Assembly (NCBI GenBank): GCA_015207195.1
Contig: JADEXJ010000026.1
Coordinates: 1-53,008 of the forward strand
Reading direction: 5' to 3'
DNA from: Pleurocapsales cyanobacterium LEGE 10410
GTDB lineage: Bacteria > Cyanobacteriota > Cyanobacteriia > Cyanobacteriales > Xenococcaceae
Length of the DNA: 53,008 nt
Below the pieces are notes generated by a model, which searched no databases, had not been told where the DNA came from, and saw nothing but the letters and a program-made list of their open reading frames with translations. Below are positions 1 through 7,317 of this stretch, piece after piece (positions within the stretch are counted from its first letter, which is position 1; each line of letters opens with the position of its first letter). Position numbers and translations under genes: made by a program.

Positions 1-373
1 TTTAGGTAGTAACTCAAGTGTTAAATAAAATTTTGAGCTGTCGGCTACGAGTTCTTAGAATTGCTATTAATTGCGAATCTACGCCTTCTTATCTTACATA
101 AGACTACTAAAACAAAATGTCTGCAATCAACAATTTGAACCCACAAAAAAACTAGTACATTTTCTTATAAGTTGAAACTGGGAACAATGGTCATAAAATT
201 ACGCAGGCTGCGGTCGGGTGTTCCCGACCCTATTATAATTGCAGGCAAATACGCTTTGTGGGGTCTTCACGACAATGTAATCTATGACCTTAAGCAGAGG
301 TTCAACTATCTATTATCCAACATGGTTGATCTAAGGGAAAGCCTGTGTAATCTAATAGCCTCAAAGATCTTAT
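1..373. other. Left-edge non-coding stretch
   Basis: No convincing gene is seen here. The only open frame (172-387, plus strand) has no recognisable family and runs into the end of tpiA, so I treat it as chance. The one clear structure is a hairpin at 212-229, listed separately. Confidence 0.5.
212..229. repeat. Short GC-rich hairpin
   Basis: GGTCGGG and CCCGACC form a perfect 7-bp stem around the loop TGTT. No T-run follows on either strand, so it is a weak terminator candidate. It lies about 145 bases beyond the tpiA stop on the minus strand and could stabilise that 3' end. Confidence 0.4.
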
Positions 374-1099
374 TTATTGATAGTTGACAATACGAGCAAA
401 GTTATTTGGTTCCAAACTTGCGCCCCCTACTAAAACTCCATCAATTTCAGGTTGAGCCATAATTTCATCAATATTACCAGGTTTGACAGAGCCACCGTAT
501 TGTATTGAGACATTTTCATTATCTAATTGTTGACGGATAATACCAATGACACGGTTAGCCTCTGTAGACTCACAAGTATCGCCAGTGCCAATTGCCCAAA
601 TTGGTTCGTAAGCGATGATTAAATTGCTTTGATCTATCCCTACCAAACCCTCTTTGAGTTGGGTAATGATAATATTTTCCGTCTCCCCAGCATCTTTTTG
701 CGCTTTGGTTTCACCGACGCAAAGAATAGGCTTTAATCCATACTCTTGAGCAGCTTTGAGTCTCAAATTTACTGTTTCGTCCGTTTCATTGAAATATTGT
801 CGTCTTTCACTATGACCGACGATTACATAGCTTACCCCAATTTCTGTCAGCATTTCTCCAGAAATCTCTCCAGTGTATGCCCCTTGTGTTTCCCAGTGAA
901 TGTTTTGAGCGCCCAACATGATTTTGCTGCCATGTAGACTCTTAGACATTACAGTCAGAGAGGTAAATGGCGCACACAAGACAATTTCTCTATCTTCTTT
1001 GACATCCTCAATCTCAGATTTAAATTTTTGCACAAAAGTCAAGGACTCTGACTGATTTTTGTGCATCTTCCAATTGCCAGCAATAACTATTTTTCGCAC
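374..1099 (-). CDS. tpiA: Triosephosphate isomerase
   Basis: This enzyme interconverts dihydroxyacetone phosphate and glyceraldehyde 3-phosphate in glycolysis and the Calvin cycle, in the cytoplasm. At 241 residues it has normal length for a bacterial TIM barrel. Visible active-site elements are N9 and K11 in GNWKMH, the electrophile H96 in VGHSERR, and the catalytic base E165 in [11 protein letters not shown]. The phosphate-binding loops GGSVKPGN and GVLVGGASL follow near the C-terminus. The start codon is GTG, since no ATG sits in a suitable place. It is alone on its strand and divergent from the DoxX gene. Identity is certain from the motifs. Confidence 0.97.
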   Translation of the reverse strand: MRKIVIAGNWKMHKNQSESLTFVQKFKSEIEDVKEDREIVLCAPFTSLTVMSKSLHGSKIMLGAQNIHWETQGAYTGEISGEMLTEIGVSYVIVGHSERRQYFNETDETVNLRLKAAQEYGLKPILCVGETKAQKDAGETENIIITQLKEGLVGIDQSNLIIAYEPIWAIGTGDTCESTEANRVIGIIRQQLDNENVSIQYGGSVKPGNIDEIMAQPEIDGVLVGGASLEPNNFARIVNYQ

Positions 1100-1423
1100 A
1101 ATCTAAAAAACATTTCAAATTCTCTGCAAATCTAAGTTTAAGACTTTGTGGGGGGTTAAGGCTAGATTATGAAAGATAATGACGACTTAAAACCTACGAA
1201 GAAACACTACAGCAGAGTACAAAGCAATTTTCCTTAAAAAAACTTTATTATTCTTAATAAAAGTACGCTAAAATTTAATATAGATGCTGAAAATTCTAAT
1301 GCCAGGCGTTCGATTATCGGTTCAATAGTCACAGAACCAGATAGCTTTATAGACCTGGCAACTTCAGTCTAGTAATTATCACTTTTCTCATAATTTTTTA
1401 TTGTCTTAAAACTCTGTAATACT
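1100..1423. other. Divergent intergenic region tpiA / doxX
   Basis: It should hold the promoters of both flanking genes. I see no strong inverted repeat, RNA gene or credible small ORF. A 22-codon frame beginning at the ATGAAAG near 1169 has no further support. Confidence 0.4.
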
Positions 1424-1957
1424 ATGTCAATTAATTCTGTTGTTACCAAAATCTTTCGTCCCAACATGACCCCTAATTTCTGGCAACAAACTTCTTGGGC
1501 TATACTGAGATCTGTTGTCGGCATCATGATGATCCACAACGGTTTGGACAAGCTATCCAATATTGAGAGCTTTGCCGAAGCCTATGTAGCGTATATGGGA
1601 TTGCCTTTCCCCATCTTCTTGAGCTATGTGGCAGCTTTTACTGAGCTAATTGGCGCACCACTTTTAATTATTGGTCTTTTTGCTAGACCTGCTGCTTTAG
1701 GGTTATTTGCTACGATGTGTGTAGCAATGTACCATCATATATTGGTAGCTGGTTTGAGCATTCCCTATTTAGAATTGTCTGCTATTTATGCAGCTTGTTT
1801 CTTGTTTTTCCTAATCAACGGTGCTGGTTTATTTTCCAGCGATGCTTTAATTGTTAACTGGCTCGATAAATCTGCTTTATCGGCTCAGGCAAAAAGAATT
1901 ATGCTGTTAGAAAAAAGCTACAATTCTGCCGAAGCAAGCAAAGTTGCTAGCAAATAA
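1424..1957 (+). CDS. DoxX family membrane protein
   Basis: A 177-residue protein with four hydrophobic segments, typical of the DoxX family of small integral membrane proteins. The first segment holds SVVGIMMIHNGLDKL, the family's early helix with G-x-x-x-x-x-x-G-x-x-K/R spacing. Later segments hold AAFTELIGAPLLIIGLFAR and the final membrane helix near AACFLFFLINGAGLFS. DoxX proteins are linked to redox or sulfur-related membrane chemistry in some bacteria, but the role in cyanobacteria is not established. It starts at ATG and appears to end in the terminator at 2035-2070. It is a single-gene unit. Confidence 0.85.
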   Translation: MSINSVVTKIFRPNMTPNFWQQTSWAILRSVVGIMMIHNGLDKLSNIESFAEAYVAYMGLPFPIFLSYVAAFTELIGAPLLIIGLFARPAALGLFATMCVAMYHHILVAGLSIPYLELSAIYAACFLFFLINGAGLFSSDALIVNWLDKSALSAQAKRIMLLEKSYNSAEASKVASK

Positions 1958-2034
1958 AAGACAGTATTTCCTTTGATGTTACCAAGTTGCATTTTCCTAA
2001 ACAAATATTAGTTATTTAATCAGTAACATTTGTC

Positions 2035-2070
2035 AGCGATCGCTCACTTTAGATAGGCGATCGCTTTTTT
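2035..2070 (+). terminator. Intrinsic terminator made from two HIP1 copies
   Basis: AGCGATCGC (2035-2043) and GCGATCGCT (2057-2065) form a 9-bp stem closed by a 13-base loop, and the stem runs directly into a T-run. It lies about 80 bases after the DoxX stop codon. Both arms are copies of the HIP1 octamer GCGATCGC. Confidence 0.7.
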
Positions 2071-2159
2071 ATTGGACATAGCTGTTGTCAAGTATTGATT
2101 GAAGATCGCTCATCAGCGAGAATATATCAATAATCAGAATTGAAATATTATTTAATCAG

Positions 2160-2633
2160 ATGACTAAGCCCAGAAGAGGAGTTTTGAGTCTACTCAAGCA
2201 GGCTACCAAAGACAGCAACTATCTCAAGTTGATTCATTTGCTTGAAAACTTCGTGGCAAAAATACTGTCTTTAACTTTATCAATCGTGATTCTGATTGCT
2301 TTGGGAGATCTGGTTTACTTTTTAATCCAAGATGCTATCAACGACCCCAAAGGCTTTTATAACAAGAGCTTGATCGAACTTTTCGGTTCATTTCTTAATA
2401 TTTTAATCGCCTTAGAACTACTAGAAAACATTACCGTCTATCTTAAAAAACACGTTGTTCAACTAGAGTTGGTGATCGTTACCTCTTTGATTGCCGTAGC
2501 TCGCAAGATTATCATCTTTGACCTAGAAAAGTATTCAGATACAGACTTAATGGCTTTAGGGATAGCAATTGTCTGTTTAGCAGCCAGCTATTGGCTAATC
2601 AAAACGGTAAATATGAAAAACAAATCTGAGTAA
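2160..2633 (+). CDS. PsiE family (phosphate-starvation-inducible) membrane protein
   Basis: A 157-residue protein with four predicted membrane helices. The first is near residues 33-55 (SLTLSIVILIALGDLVYFL), followed by a helix around LFGSFLNILIALELLENITVY, a third around VIVTSLIAVARKIIIF and the last at ALGIAIVCLAASYWLI. The pattern ELLEN-x-x-x-YL and the arginine in IAVARKII are typical of the PsiE family. E. coli psiE responds to phosphate starvation. The biochemical function is unknown and no Pho box was identified here. The start is an ATG. The next gene downstream is a degraded fragment, so this is a single-gene unit. Confidence 0.8.
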   Translation: MTKPRRGVLSLLKQATKDSNYLKLIHLLENFVAKILSLTLSIVILIALGDLVYFLIQDAINDPKGFYNKSLIELFGSFLNILIALELLENITVYLKKHVVQLELVIVTSLIAVARKIIIFDLEKYSDTDLMALGIAIVCLAASYWLIKTVNMKNKSE

Positions 2634-2783
2634 TTTATCTACAGTATATCGGTAATGAAATATGGAGCGTGGCGATCGCACTATTAGGATTTACGTTGCT
2701 AATTTGCATCACGAGCTTGAAAAGGCAGGAAAAGTTGTTGAAACCTTTACGGTATGGGCTATTAGCAGCAAATCTTACGCAAT

Positions 2784-2906
2784 CTAAAGTTTACTTGGTT
2801 GAGGAATAGTTTCTCCCTCAGCTTGCCAGGCTTCTAAATACATTTCAATTACCTCTTCCCCATTGGCAATTGCTTCTTGACGAGTTTTGCCATGAGTACA
2901 GGGCAT
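2784..2906 (-). pseudogene. HicB-type antitoxin, 3' remnant
   Basis: The minus-strand frame ending at TAG (2784-2786) reads MPCTHGKTRQEAIANGEEV and then IEMYLEAWQAEGETIPQPS. This matches the C-terminal half of the HicB antitoxin core (GKTRQEA...ANxEE.IE.YLE..). Upstream of about 2906 the family similarity stops: the preceding in-frame codons give no HicB-like beta strand. No HicA toxin is seen nearby. It is best read as the 3' end of a hicB gene joined to unrelated DNA, and probably not functional. Confidence 0.7.
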
Positions 2907-2911
2907 GATAA

Positions 2912-3123
2912 CGCGATCGCTCAATACCGAAATAAAACCATGGCACAAGTAGCGATCAACTGGTGTATAGCTAAGGGTGCAATACCCATACCTGGGGCAA
3001 CAAGCGCAAGAAAATATTGCAGCTCAAGATTGGCAGCTAGACGCGGGAGAGGTGGCACAATTAGACCGCGCAGCAGCAGGAGTAGACAAGCCCATGATTC
3101 AAAATGTGTTTCAAACCAGGTGA
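2912..3123 (+). pseudogene. Aldo/keto reductase, frameshifted 3' remnant
   Basis: The plus-strand frame reads KTMAQVAINWCIAKGAIPIP and GA, the standard C-terminal segment of cyanobacterial aldo/keto reductases. Around 2997-3003 the frame shifts. The family sequence then continues in another frame as QAQENIAAQDWQL, DAGEVAQLDRAAAGVDKP and MIQNVFQTR, ending at TGA (3121-3123). Only about 70 of roughly 320 residues remain, and the catalytic Tyr/Lys/His part is absent. It abuts the hicB remnant head to head, so both genes were broken near 2905-2912. It is a dead gene fragment. Confidence 0.75.
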
Positions 3124-3156
3124 CATAGCAAAGATAGAAATCGTCTTACCGATCAT

Positions 3157-3942
3157 TCAATCTAGATTTATCACTGGCTTTTTAGTGGATACAGCCTGTT
3201 CGATAATATTGACAGCACCCTTTACTCCTTCAGTACGCTCAATAGCTTGTTGTAAACGGACTGCATTCTTTTTGTACGATGGTTCTCCCAAAACTTTTTT
3301 GATCGTCTCTCGCATATTGCTTACACTCAAACTAGAGAGACTTATTAATTCGCCTACTCCCGTCCAAACAATTCTTGCTGCCACTCCTGGTTGGTCGTCG
3401 GTGACAGGAATAGCAACCATCGGCACGCCGTAGCTTAGCGATTCTAAGGTCGTATTTAATCCTCCGTGGGTTATGTTGAGGCTGGCTTGTTGCAACAATT
3501 CTAATTGAGGAGCGTATTTGACAACCAATGGATCTCCAGATAATTTTGGTAAGGCTTTTGGATCGAGTCCACCACCGAGAGAAATGATGAGTTGAGCATC
3601 CAGATCTGCACAGGCTTCTGCTATGGTTTGAAAAACATAATCTCGGCGATTTTGTAGCGTTCCCATAGAGGCATAAATTAATGTTTGTAGGGTACGAGAT
3701 ATATTTTTAAAGCGATCGCCTTTTTCTAAAATTGCCAAGGGACTTTTTTGAATAGTTTTACCTTGATCGCTCGGAGAATAAACTTCGCAGAAGTCAAAAC
3801 CTGCCGTATGTGCTGAATTTTTAGCCTCTAGATTGCTCAAGAAAGTGACGTTATGTCCGCGTCGTTTAAGTTCGCAACCAAGAGGAAACATCGTATTTAA
3901 GTGACCTGTGGCTGCCAAAGAAAGAATGCCAAAGTGAGTCAT
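3157..3942 (-). CDS. MGT-type (GT1) glycosyltransferase with internal deletion
   Basis: The N-terminus has the GT1 opening loop (LSLAATGHLNTMFPLG, with His14 of the GHLN type). The C-terminus has the family's nucleotide-sugar site (PQLELLQQA, then ITHGGLNTTLES). Intact members, which glycosylate small molecules, macrolides or lipids, are about 400-430 residues; this one is 261. The text runs straight from residue ~85 into LIYASMGTLQN, which normally sits near residue 235. About 150 residues, mostly the acceptor-binding domain, are missing in frame. A good ribosome site (GGAG) precedes the ATG, so it may still be translated. It is likely the third gene of the TetR/SMR operon and probably catalytically inactive. 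Confidence 0.75.
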   Translation of the reverse strand: MTHFGILSLAATGHLNTMFPLGCELKRRGHNVTFLSNLEAKNSAHTAGFDFCEVYSPSDQGKTIQKSPLAILEKGDRFKNISRTLQTLIYASMGTLQNRRDYVFQTIAEACADLDAQLIISLGGGLDPKALPKLSGDPLVVKYAPQLELLQQASLNITHGGLNTTLESLSYGVPMVAIPVTDDQPGVAARIVWTGVGELISLSSLSVSNMRETIKKVLGEPSYKKNAVRLQQAIERTEGVKGAVNIIEQAVSTKKPVINLD

Positions 3943-3978
3943 GTTTTTGTTCTCCTAAATAATCTCTAGATACAAGCA

Positions 3979-4332
3979 TCAACGGGTCATGAGAATAATT
4001 CCCGTAAAAATAAAACCCGTTGCCATAATTTGATTGAGTGTCAAACGCTCGTTAAATAGCCAATAAGATAAAAACGCGATTATCAGAAATGACATCCCCT
4101 GAGACACTGGCGTTACGACAGAAACGGGGAGTTTTTCTAGTGCTTTAGTGCCTAAAAGCATTCCTGTACTGTAAACAACAAGTGCGCTGATAAACCATAA
4201 GGAAACAAGGCTTTCGAGAAAATTGGAATTATCAGTCGCCAAACGGGATTGTTTAAGAAGAGTCGTGCCAATACCGTTGCATAAAGCAGACACAAAAACC
4301 AGCAACCAAGATTGTTGCAGAAATTGAATCAT
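3979..4332 (-). CDS. SMR/EamA-like four-helix membrane protein
   Basis: A 117-residue protein with four hydrophobic helices, the size of an EmrE-type small multidrug resistance protein. Helix 1 contains IGTTLLKQS, which aligns with IGTTLMKFS of EmrE. The essential Glu14 of EmrE corresponds here to Asn19 (ALCNGIGTT). Helix 3 carries VTPVSQGMSFLIIAFLSY and a short motif FNERLTLNQ precedes helix 4, as in the SMR and ArnE/ArnF groups. Without the glutamate, proton-coupled drug export is unlikely. Lipid or glycolipid flipping, as proposed for ArnE/F, fits the adjacent glycosyltransferase better. The ATG overlaps the TetR stop codon by one base, so the two are co-transcribed. Confidence 0.75.
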   Translation of the reverse strand: MIQFLQQSWLLVFVSALCNGIGTTLLKQSRLATDNSNFLESLVSLWFISALVVYSTGMLLGTKALEKLPVSVVTPVSQGMSFLIIAFLSYWLFNERLTLNQIMATGFIFTGIILMTR

Positions 4333-4967
4333 TAACCTTGATCTATAGTTGGTAACAATTCGTTTACCAATGCTTGCAAAGCTCGCTCCAACATTTGCTG
4401 TGACGATGCTTTTGAATAGTTAGCGTAACCCGTAAGTTCTAGTCCGACATGACCGTGGACTGTTGCCCAAATTATACGAGCAATTTCCCAAGCTTCCTCT
4501 TCAGCTTCTGGTTGATCAGTAATACAATCTCGAATAGCTTGAACTAAAAGTTCGAGACTTGCTTGACCCAATTTTAAGTTGGCTTCGCTAGGTGTATATT
4601 CAGCGATCGCTTTAAGAAACATGATTGAATAGTAAGTCGGGTTGGCTAGGGCGAAATCTCGGTAGCTAAGACACAAAGCATAAATATAGTTTCTTAAGTC
4701 ATCTACATAAGAGACTGCTGCTAAAGACTGCCGTAATAGCTCAAAGCCCCTAAGATACAGTTCATCGACTAAGCCTTGTTTATTGCGAAACATGGTGTAA
4801 AGAATCGTAGTCGAGCATCCTACTGTATCCGCAATACGTCGCATCGTTATAGCATTTGGACCTTTTTGCACGAGAAGATTACTCACATCATCTAAAATTC
4901 CTCGACGTAACTCTTGCTGATGCTTTTCCCGCACTACACGAAAATTTGTAACTTTGTTCGCTTTCAT
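4332..4967 (-). CDS. TetR/AcrR family transcriptional regulator
   Basis: A 211-residue repressor. The N-terminal DNA-binding domain (residues about 20-65) reads RRGILDDVSNLLVQKGPNAI and then the helix-turn-helix TMRRIADTVGCSTTILYTMF. The C-terminal ligand domain has the WATVHGHVGLELTGY pattern of the TetR WHG-type subgroup. I chose the ATG at 4967 over a TTG 30 codons upstream, because the extra residues are not TetR-like and the operator palindromes lie there. It is the first gene of a three-gene unit with the SMR-like protein and the truncated glycosyltransferase. It probably represses itself and both partners. The inducer is unknown. Confidence 0.88.
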   Translation of the reverse strand: MKANKVTNFRVVREKHQQELRRGILDDVSNLLVQKGPNAITMRRIADTVGCSTTILYTMFRNKQGLVDELYLRGFELLRQSLAAVSYVDDLRNYIYALCLSYRDFALANPTYYSIMFLKAIAEYTPSEANLKLGQASLELLVQAIRDCITDQPEAEEEAWEIARIIWATVHGHVGLELTGYANYSKASSQQMLERALQALVNELLPTIDQG

Positions 4968-4996
4968 AACATCGTTATTAACAATAACACTGTTAT
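4966..4996 (-). promoter_or_regulatory. Probable TetR operator: two ATAAC-N3-GTTAT palindromes
   Basis: ATAAC-ATC-GTTAT (4966-4978) and ATAAC-ACT-GTTAT (4984-4996) are perfect palindromes with identical arms. Their centres are 18 bp apart, less than two helical turns. The first overlaps the TetR start codon and the second lies just upstream. This is the expected place for an autoregulatory operator. The arm match is directly visible; the binding protein is inferred. Confidence 0.7.
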
Positions 4997-5148
4997 AGAA
5001 AATTTTGATAATAATTTCAAGACAGTGAAAGTTTAACGAAACGTTTAATTTGCTCAAAAATGGTAATTATCTTTAATGAAGCTCGGCATATATTTAAATT
5101 ACTTGAATTACTATTCGTAGGGTTTTATTTGCGTTTGATGTTTAAGCA

Positions 5149-5173
5149 ATAAAAAAGGTGAGCATTGCCCACC
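5149..5173 (-). terminator. Intrinsic terminator after the transketolase-like gene
   Basis: Read on the minus strand, GGTGGGC-AAT-GCTCACC forms a 7-bp stem with one G-T pair and is followed directly by TTTTTTATT. It lies 28 bases beyond the stop codon of the gene ending at 5201. Confidence 0.8.
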
Positions 5174-5200
5174 CGACTAAATTATTTCTCTAATAACTTT

Positions 5201-7111
5201 TTACATCAATCCTTTAACATGGCTCATGATGCCTTCGGGGTCTATTCCTTGATAGGGGAACTGTTCCCAAAGTCCGCCACAACCTTCCTCGTGTACGCCG
5301 AGATAGGCATACTTGGGAGTTAAACCGCGTTCGAGTAGCCAAGTACCAAAACGACTACCCAAACCAGTACGGCGATTAAAAGATTCGACGACTAAGACAA
5401 AAGGTGCTTTACCGACTTTTTCCATCATCTGTTCATCGACGACGTTAAGGGTAGATTTATTAATCAAACCAACGTTGATGCCTTCTTGTTTCAAACGTTC
5501 TACCGCATCTAAAGCACGATATAGCGCATCGCCAAAGCTAACAATGTAACCAGCGTCTCCTTCGCGGATCACCTCATCTTTACCAGGGGTGAAAGTATAG
5601 TCGTCACCAAAGTATTCGTTACCCGAATCATCCAAAATCATCGGTACTTTAGAACGAGTGGAGAAGATAAAGCGCATTCCTGGATCGTGAAAGACTTTTT
5701 TCACACAGGCAGTCATTTGGTTAGCATCAGCAGGGAAATAGAGGCGGGTTTCATAACCGTCATCCAATCCGTTGTCGGCAAACATGTTGTTTAGACCGAA
5801 GTGACAGGTGTTGTCTGCCATGTCGTCGATCCCAGCATGGGAAAAGTGACACAAAACATTGGAGTTGTTGAGACGTGCCATAGTGATTTCGGAAATACAC
5901 ATCTCTAAAAATGCGCTAAAGGTAGCAAAGACACCTTGTTTGCCAGGTTCCATGCCAAAGCCAGCAGCAGCGGAAAAATTACTCCGTTCCATAATGCCAG
6001 AAGGGATAAACACCTCTGGATGTGCATCGTGGATTGTTTTGAAACCGCAAGAACCTTCTAAGTCACTGTCGATAAAAATAACTTTCTCTTTGCGTTCTTG
6101 TTCGCTCATCTCGTCAAGGATAGAAACCACAGCATCACCAAAGACGTTGCGGTTAGAACCGACATTATCGGTAACTCCCAAGAATTTGTAATCATTTTTG
6201 GGTTTTTTGATGTTTTTTAAATAGTCGGCTGCTGCACCCTGTTGGTGTTTTTCGAGATAGGCGATCGCCTTATCGACGGGAATTACATCATGTCCATGAG
6301 TCGAACCTTCTACCTCATCGATACCAGGACACATCGGACGCTTATTAACTAGAGCAATTGGACCATCGCCAGTTACCGCAGCACACATACGACTGTAGAG
6401 TGAATCGATGTCTTCTCCTTCTCCCGTGTTGACCTCCAAACCGTGACCAGTTAAAGTTTTAGCCACATCAAAACCAGGTAGGTATTCCGAAGGATGTCCT
6501 GCAATAGTTACATCGTTATCATCGATAAACAGCTTGACATTGAGGTTTCGCGCCACCGCAAAACGTGCAGCCTCCGCATCGTTACCTTCTTGTTGCGAAC
6601 CGTCAGAACCCAAACAAACCACTACTTTATCGGGGTTGGCTAGTGCTATTCCGTTGATATAAGACCACATGTGTCCCAAACGCCCAGAACTAAACTTAAT
6701 GCCAGGAGTTAAACCGAGTTCGGGGTGTCCTGGCAATTTTGATTCTGCTGCGCGATACTTGAGTAGGTCTTCTTTGGGCAAGTCACCATTCAATGCTGCC
6801 ATTAAATACTGAGTTGCCACGCGGTGTCCCGCCTCATCAAAAAAGATTGGCACAAATTTATCGGGCGCACCACGGAAAAAAGCATCTAAGATCATTACTT
6901 CGGGTACGGTATCGTAAGGACCTCCAGTGTGACCGCCAACGCCCCTAGCACCACCAGTAGCGGTAAAGAAGACGATCGCCTCACGGCAAAGCTGAATATT
7001 TGCTTTTAAACTTTCTCTCTGTTCGTCAGTCAGGGTAGAATTATTGGGATCTAATGCCAGGGGTTTGTAGGCATCCAAATCGATGGGAAAACGAGTTGTG
7101 GTTGCTGTCAT
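5201..7111 (-). CDS. Transketolase-family TPP enzyme (non-canonical)
   Basis: A 636-residue thiamine-diphosphate enzyme with the transketolase domain order: TPP-binding domain, pyrimidine-binding domain (about 330-510) and C-terminal domain (about 520-636). The TPP/Mg motif is visible as GSDGSQQEGNDAEA followed by FIDDNDVTIAGH. The loop GGHTGGPYD replaces the GHPGxPMG of ordinary transketolase. The cofactor-activating Glu is in MERSNFSAAAGFGM. The protein is clearly different from the ~670-residue Calvin-cycle transketolase of cyanobacteria, so the sugar-phosphate substrates are uncertain. It has its own terminator. The 206-base gap to the glycan operon upstream leaves room for its own promoter. 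Confidence 0.8.
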   Translation of the reverse strand: MTATTTRFPIDLDAYKPLALDPNNSTLTDEQRESLKANIQLCREAIVFFTATGGARGVGGHTGGPYDTVPEVMILDAFFRGAPDKFVPIFFDEAGHRVATQYLMAALNGDLPKEDLLKYRAAESKLPGHPELGLTPGIKFSSGRLGHMWSYINGIALANPDKVVVCLGSDGSQQEGNDAEAARFAVARNLNVKLFIDDNDVTIAGHPSEYLPGFDVAKTLTGHGLEVNTGEGEDIDSLYSRMCAAVTGDGPIALVNKRPMCPGIDEVEGSTHGHDVIPVDKAIAYLEKHQQGAAADYLKNIKKPKNDYKFLGVTDNVGSNRNVFGDAVVSILDEMSEQERKEKVIFIDSDLEGSCGFKTIHDAHPEVFIPSGIMERSNFSAAAGFGMEPGKQGVFATFSAFLEMCISEITMARLNNSNVLCHFSHAGIDDMADNTCHFGLNNMFADNGLDDGYETRLYFPADANQMTACVKKVFHDPGMRFIFSTRSKVPMILDDSGNEYFGDDYTFTPGKDEVIREGDAGYIVSFGDALYRALDAVERLKQEGINVGLINKSTLNVVDEQMMEKVGKAPFVLVVESFNRRTGLGSRFGTWLLERGLTPKYAYLGVHEEGCGGLWEQFPYQGIDPEGIMSHVKGLM

Positions 7112-7317
7112 GATTTATCTTGTTGTGTGAGTAAAGCTGTAAATTAAAGTGCTACACCTAATGCGACGGTGTCAGTTCTATGTCGAAAATCTAATACTCA
7201 TATTTGAGCGATAAATAAGTTCAAGTTTATCGGGTTGTGGTCAATAAGGGAAATCATTTCTCAGGAAAAACGATAAGTAACAAGTAACAGGCATACGCAA
7301 TTACAGCTCATTTTTAA

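Noticed and set aside
172-387. 71-codon open frame at the left edge
   Set aside because: No family resemblance, weak codon pattern, and it overlaps a hairpin and the tpiA 3' end. Judged chance.
2669-2809. 46-codon GTG-started frame with a hydrophobic stretch
   Set aside because: It runs antisense across the hicB remnant and has no recognisable family. Probably debris of the same rearrangement.
5313-6191. Plus-strand frames inside the transketolase-like gene
   Set aside because: Mirror frames of a strongly coding minus-strand gene, without domain similarity or ribosome sites.
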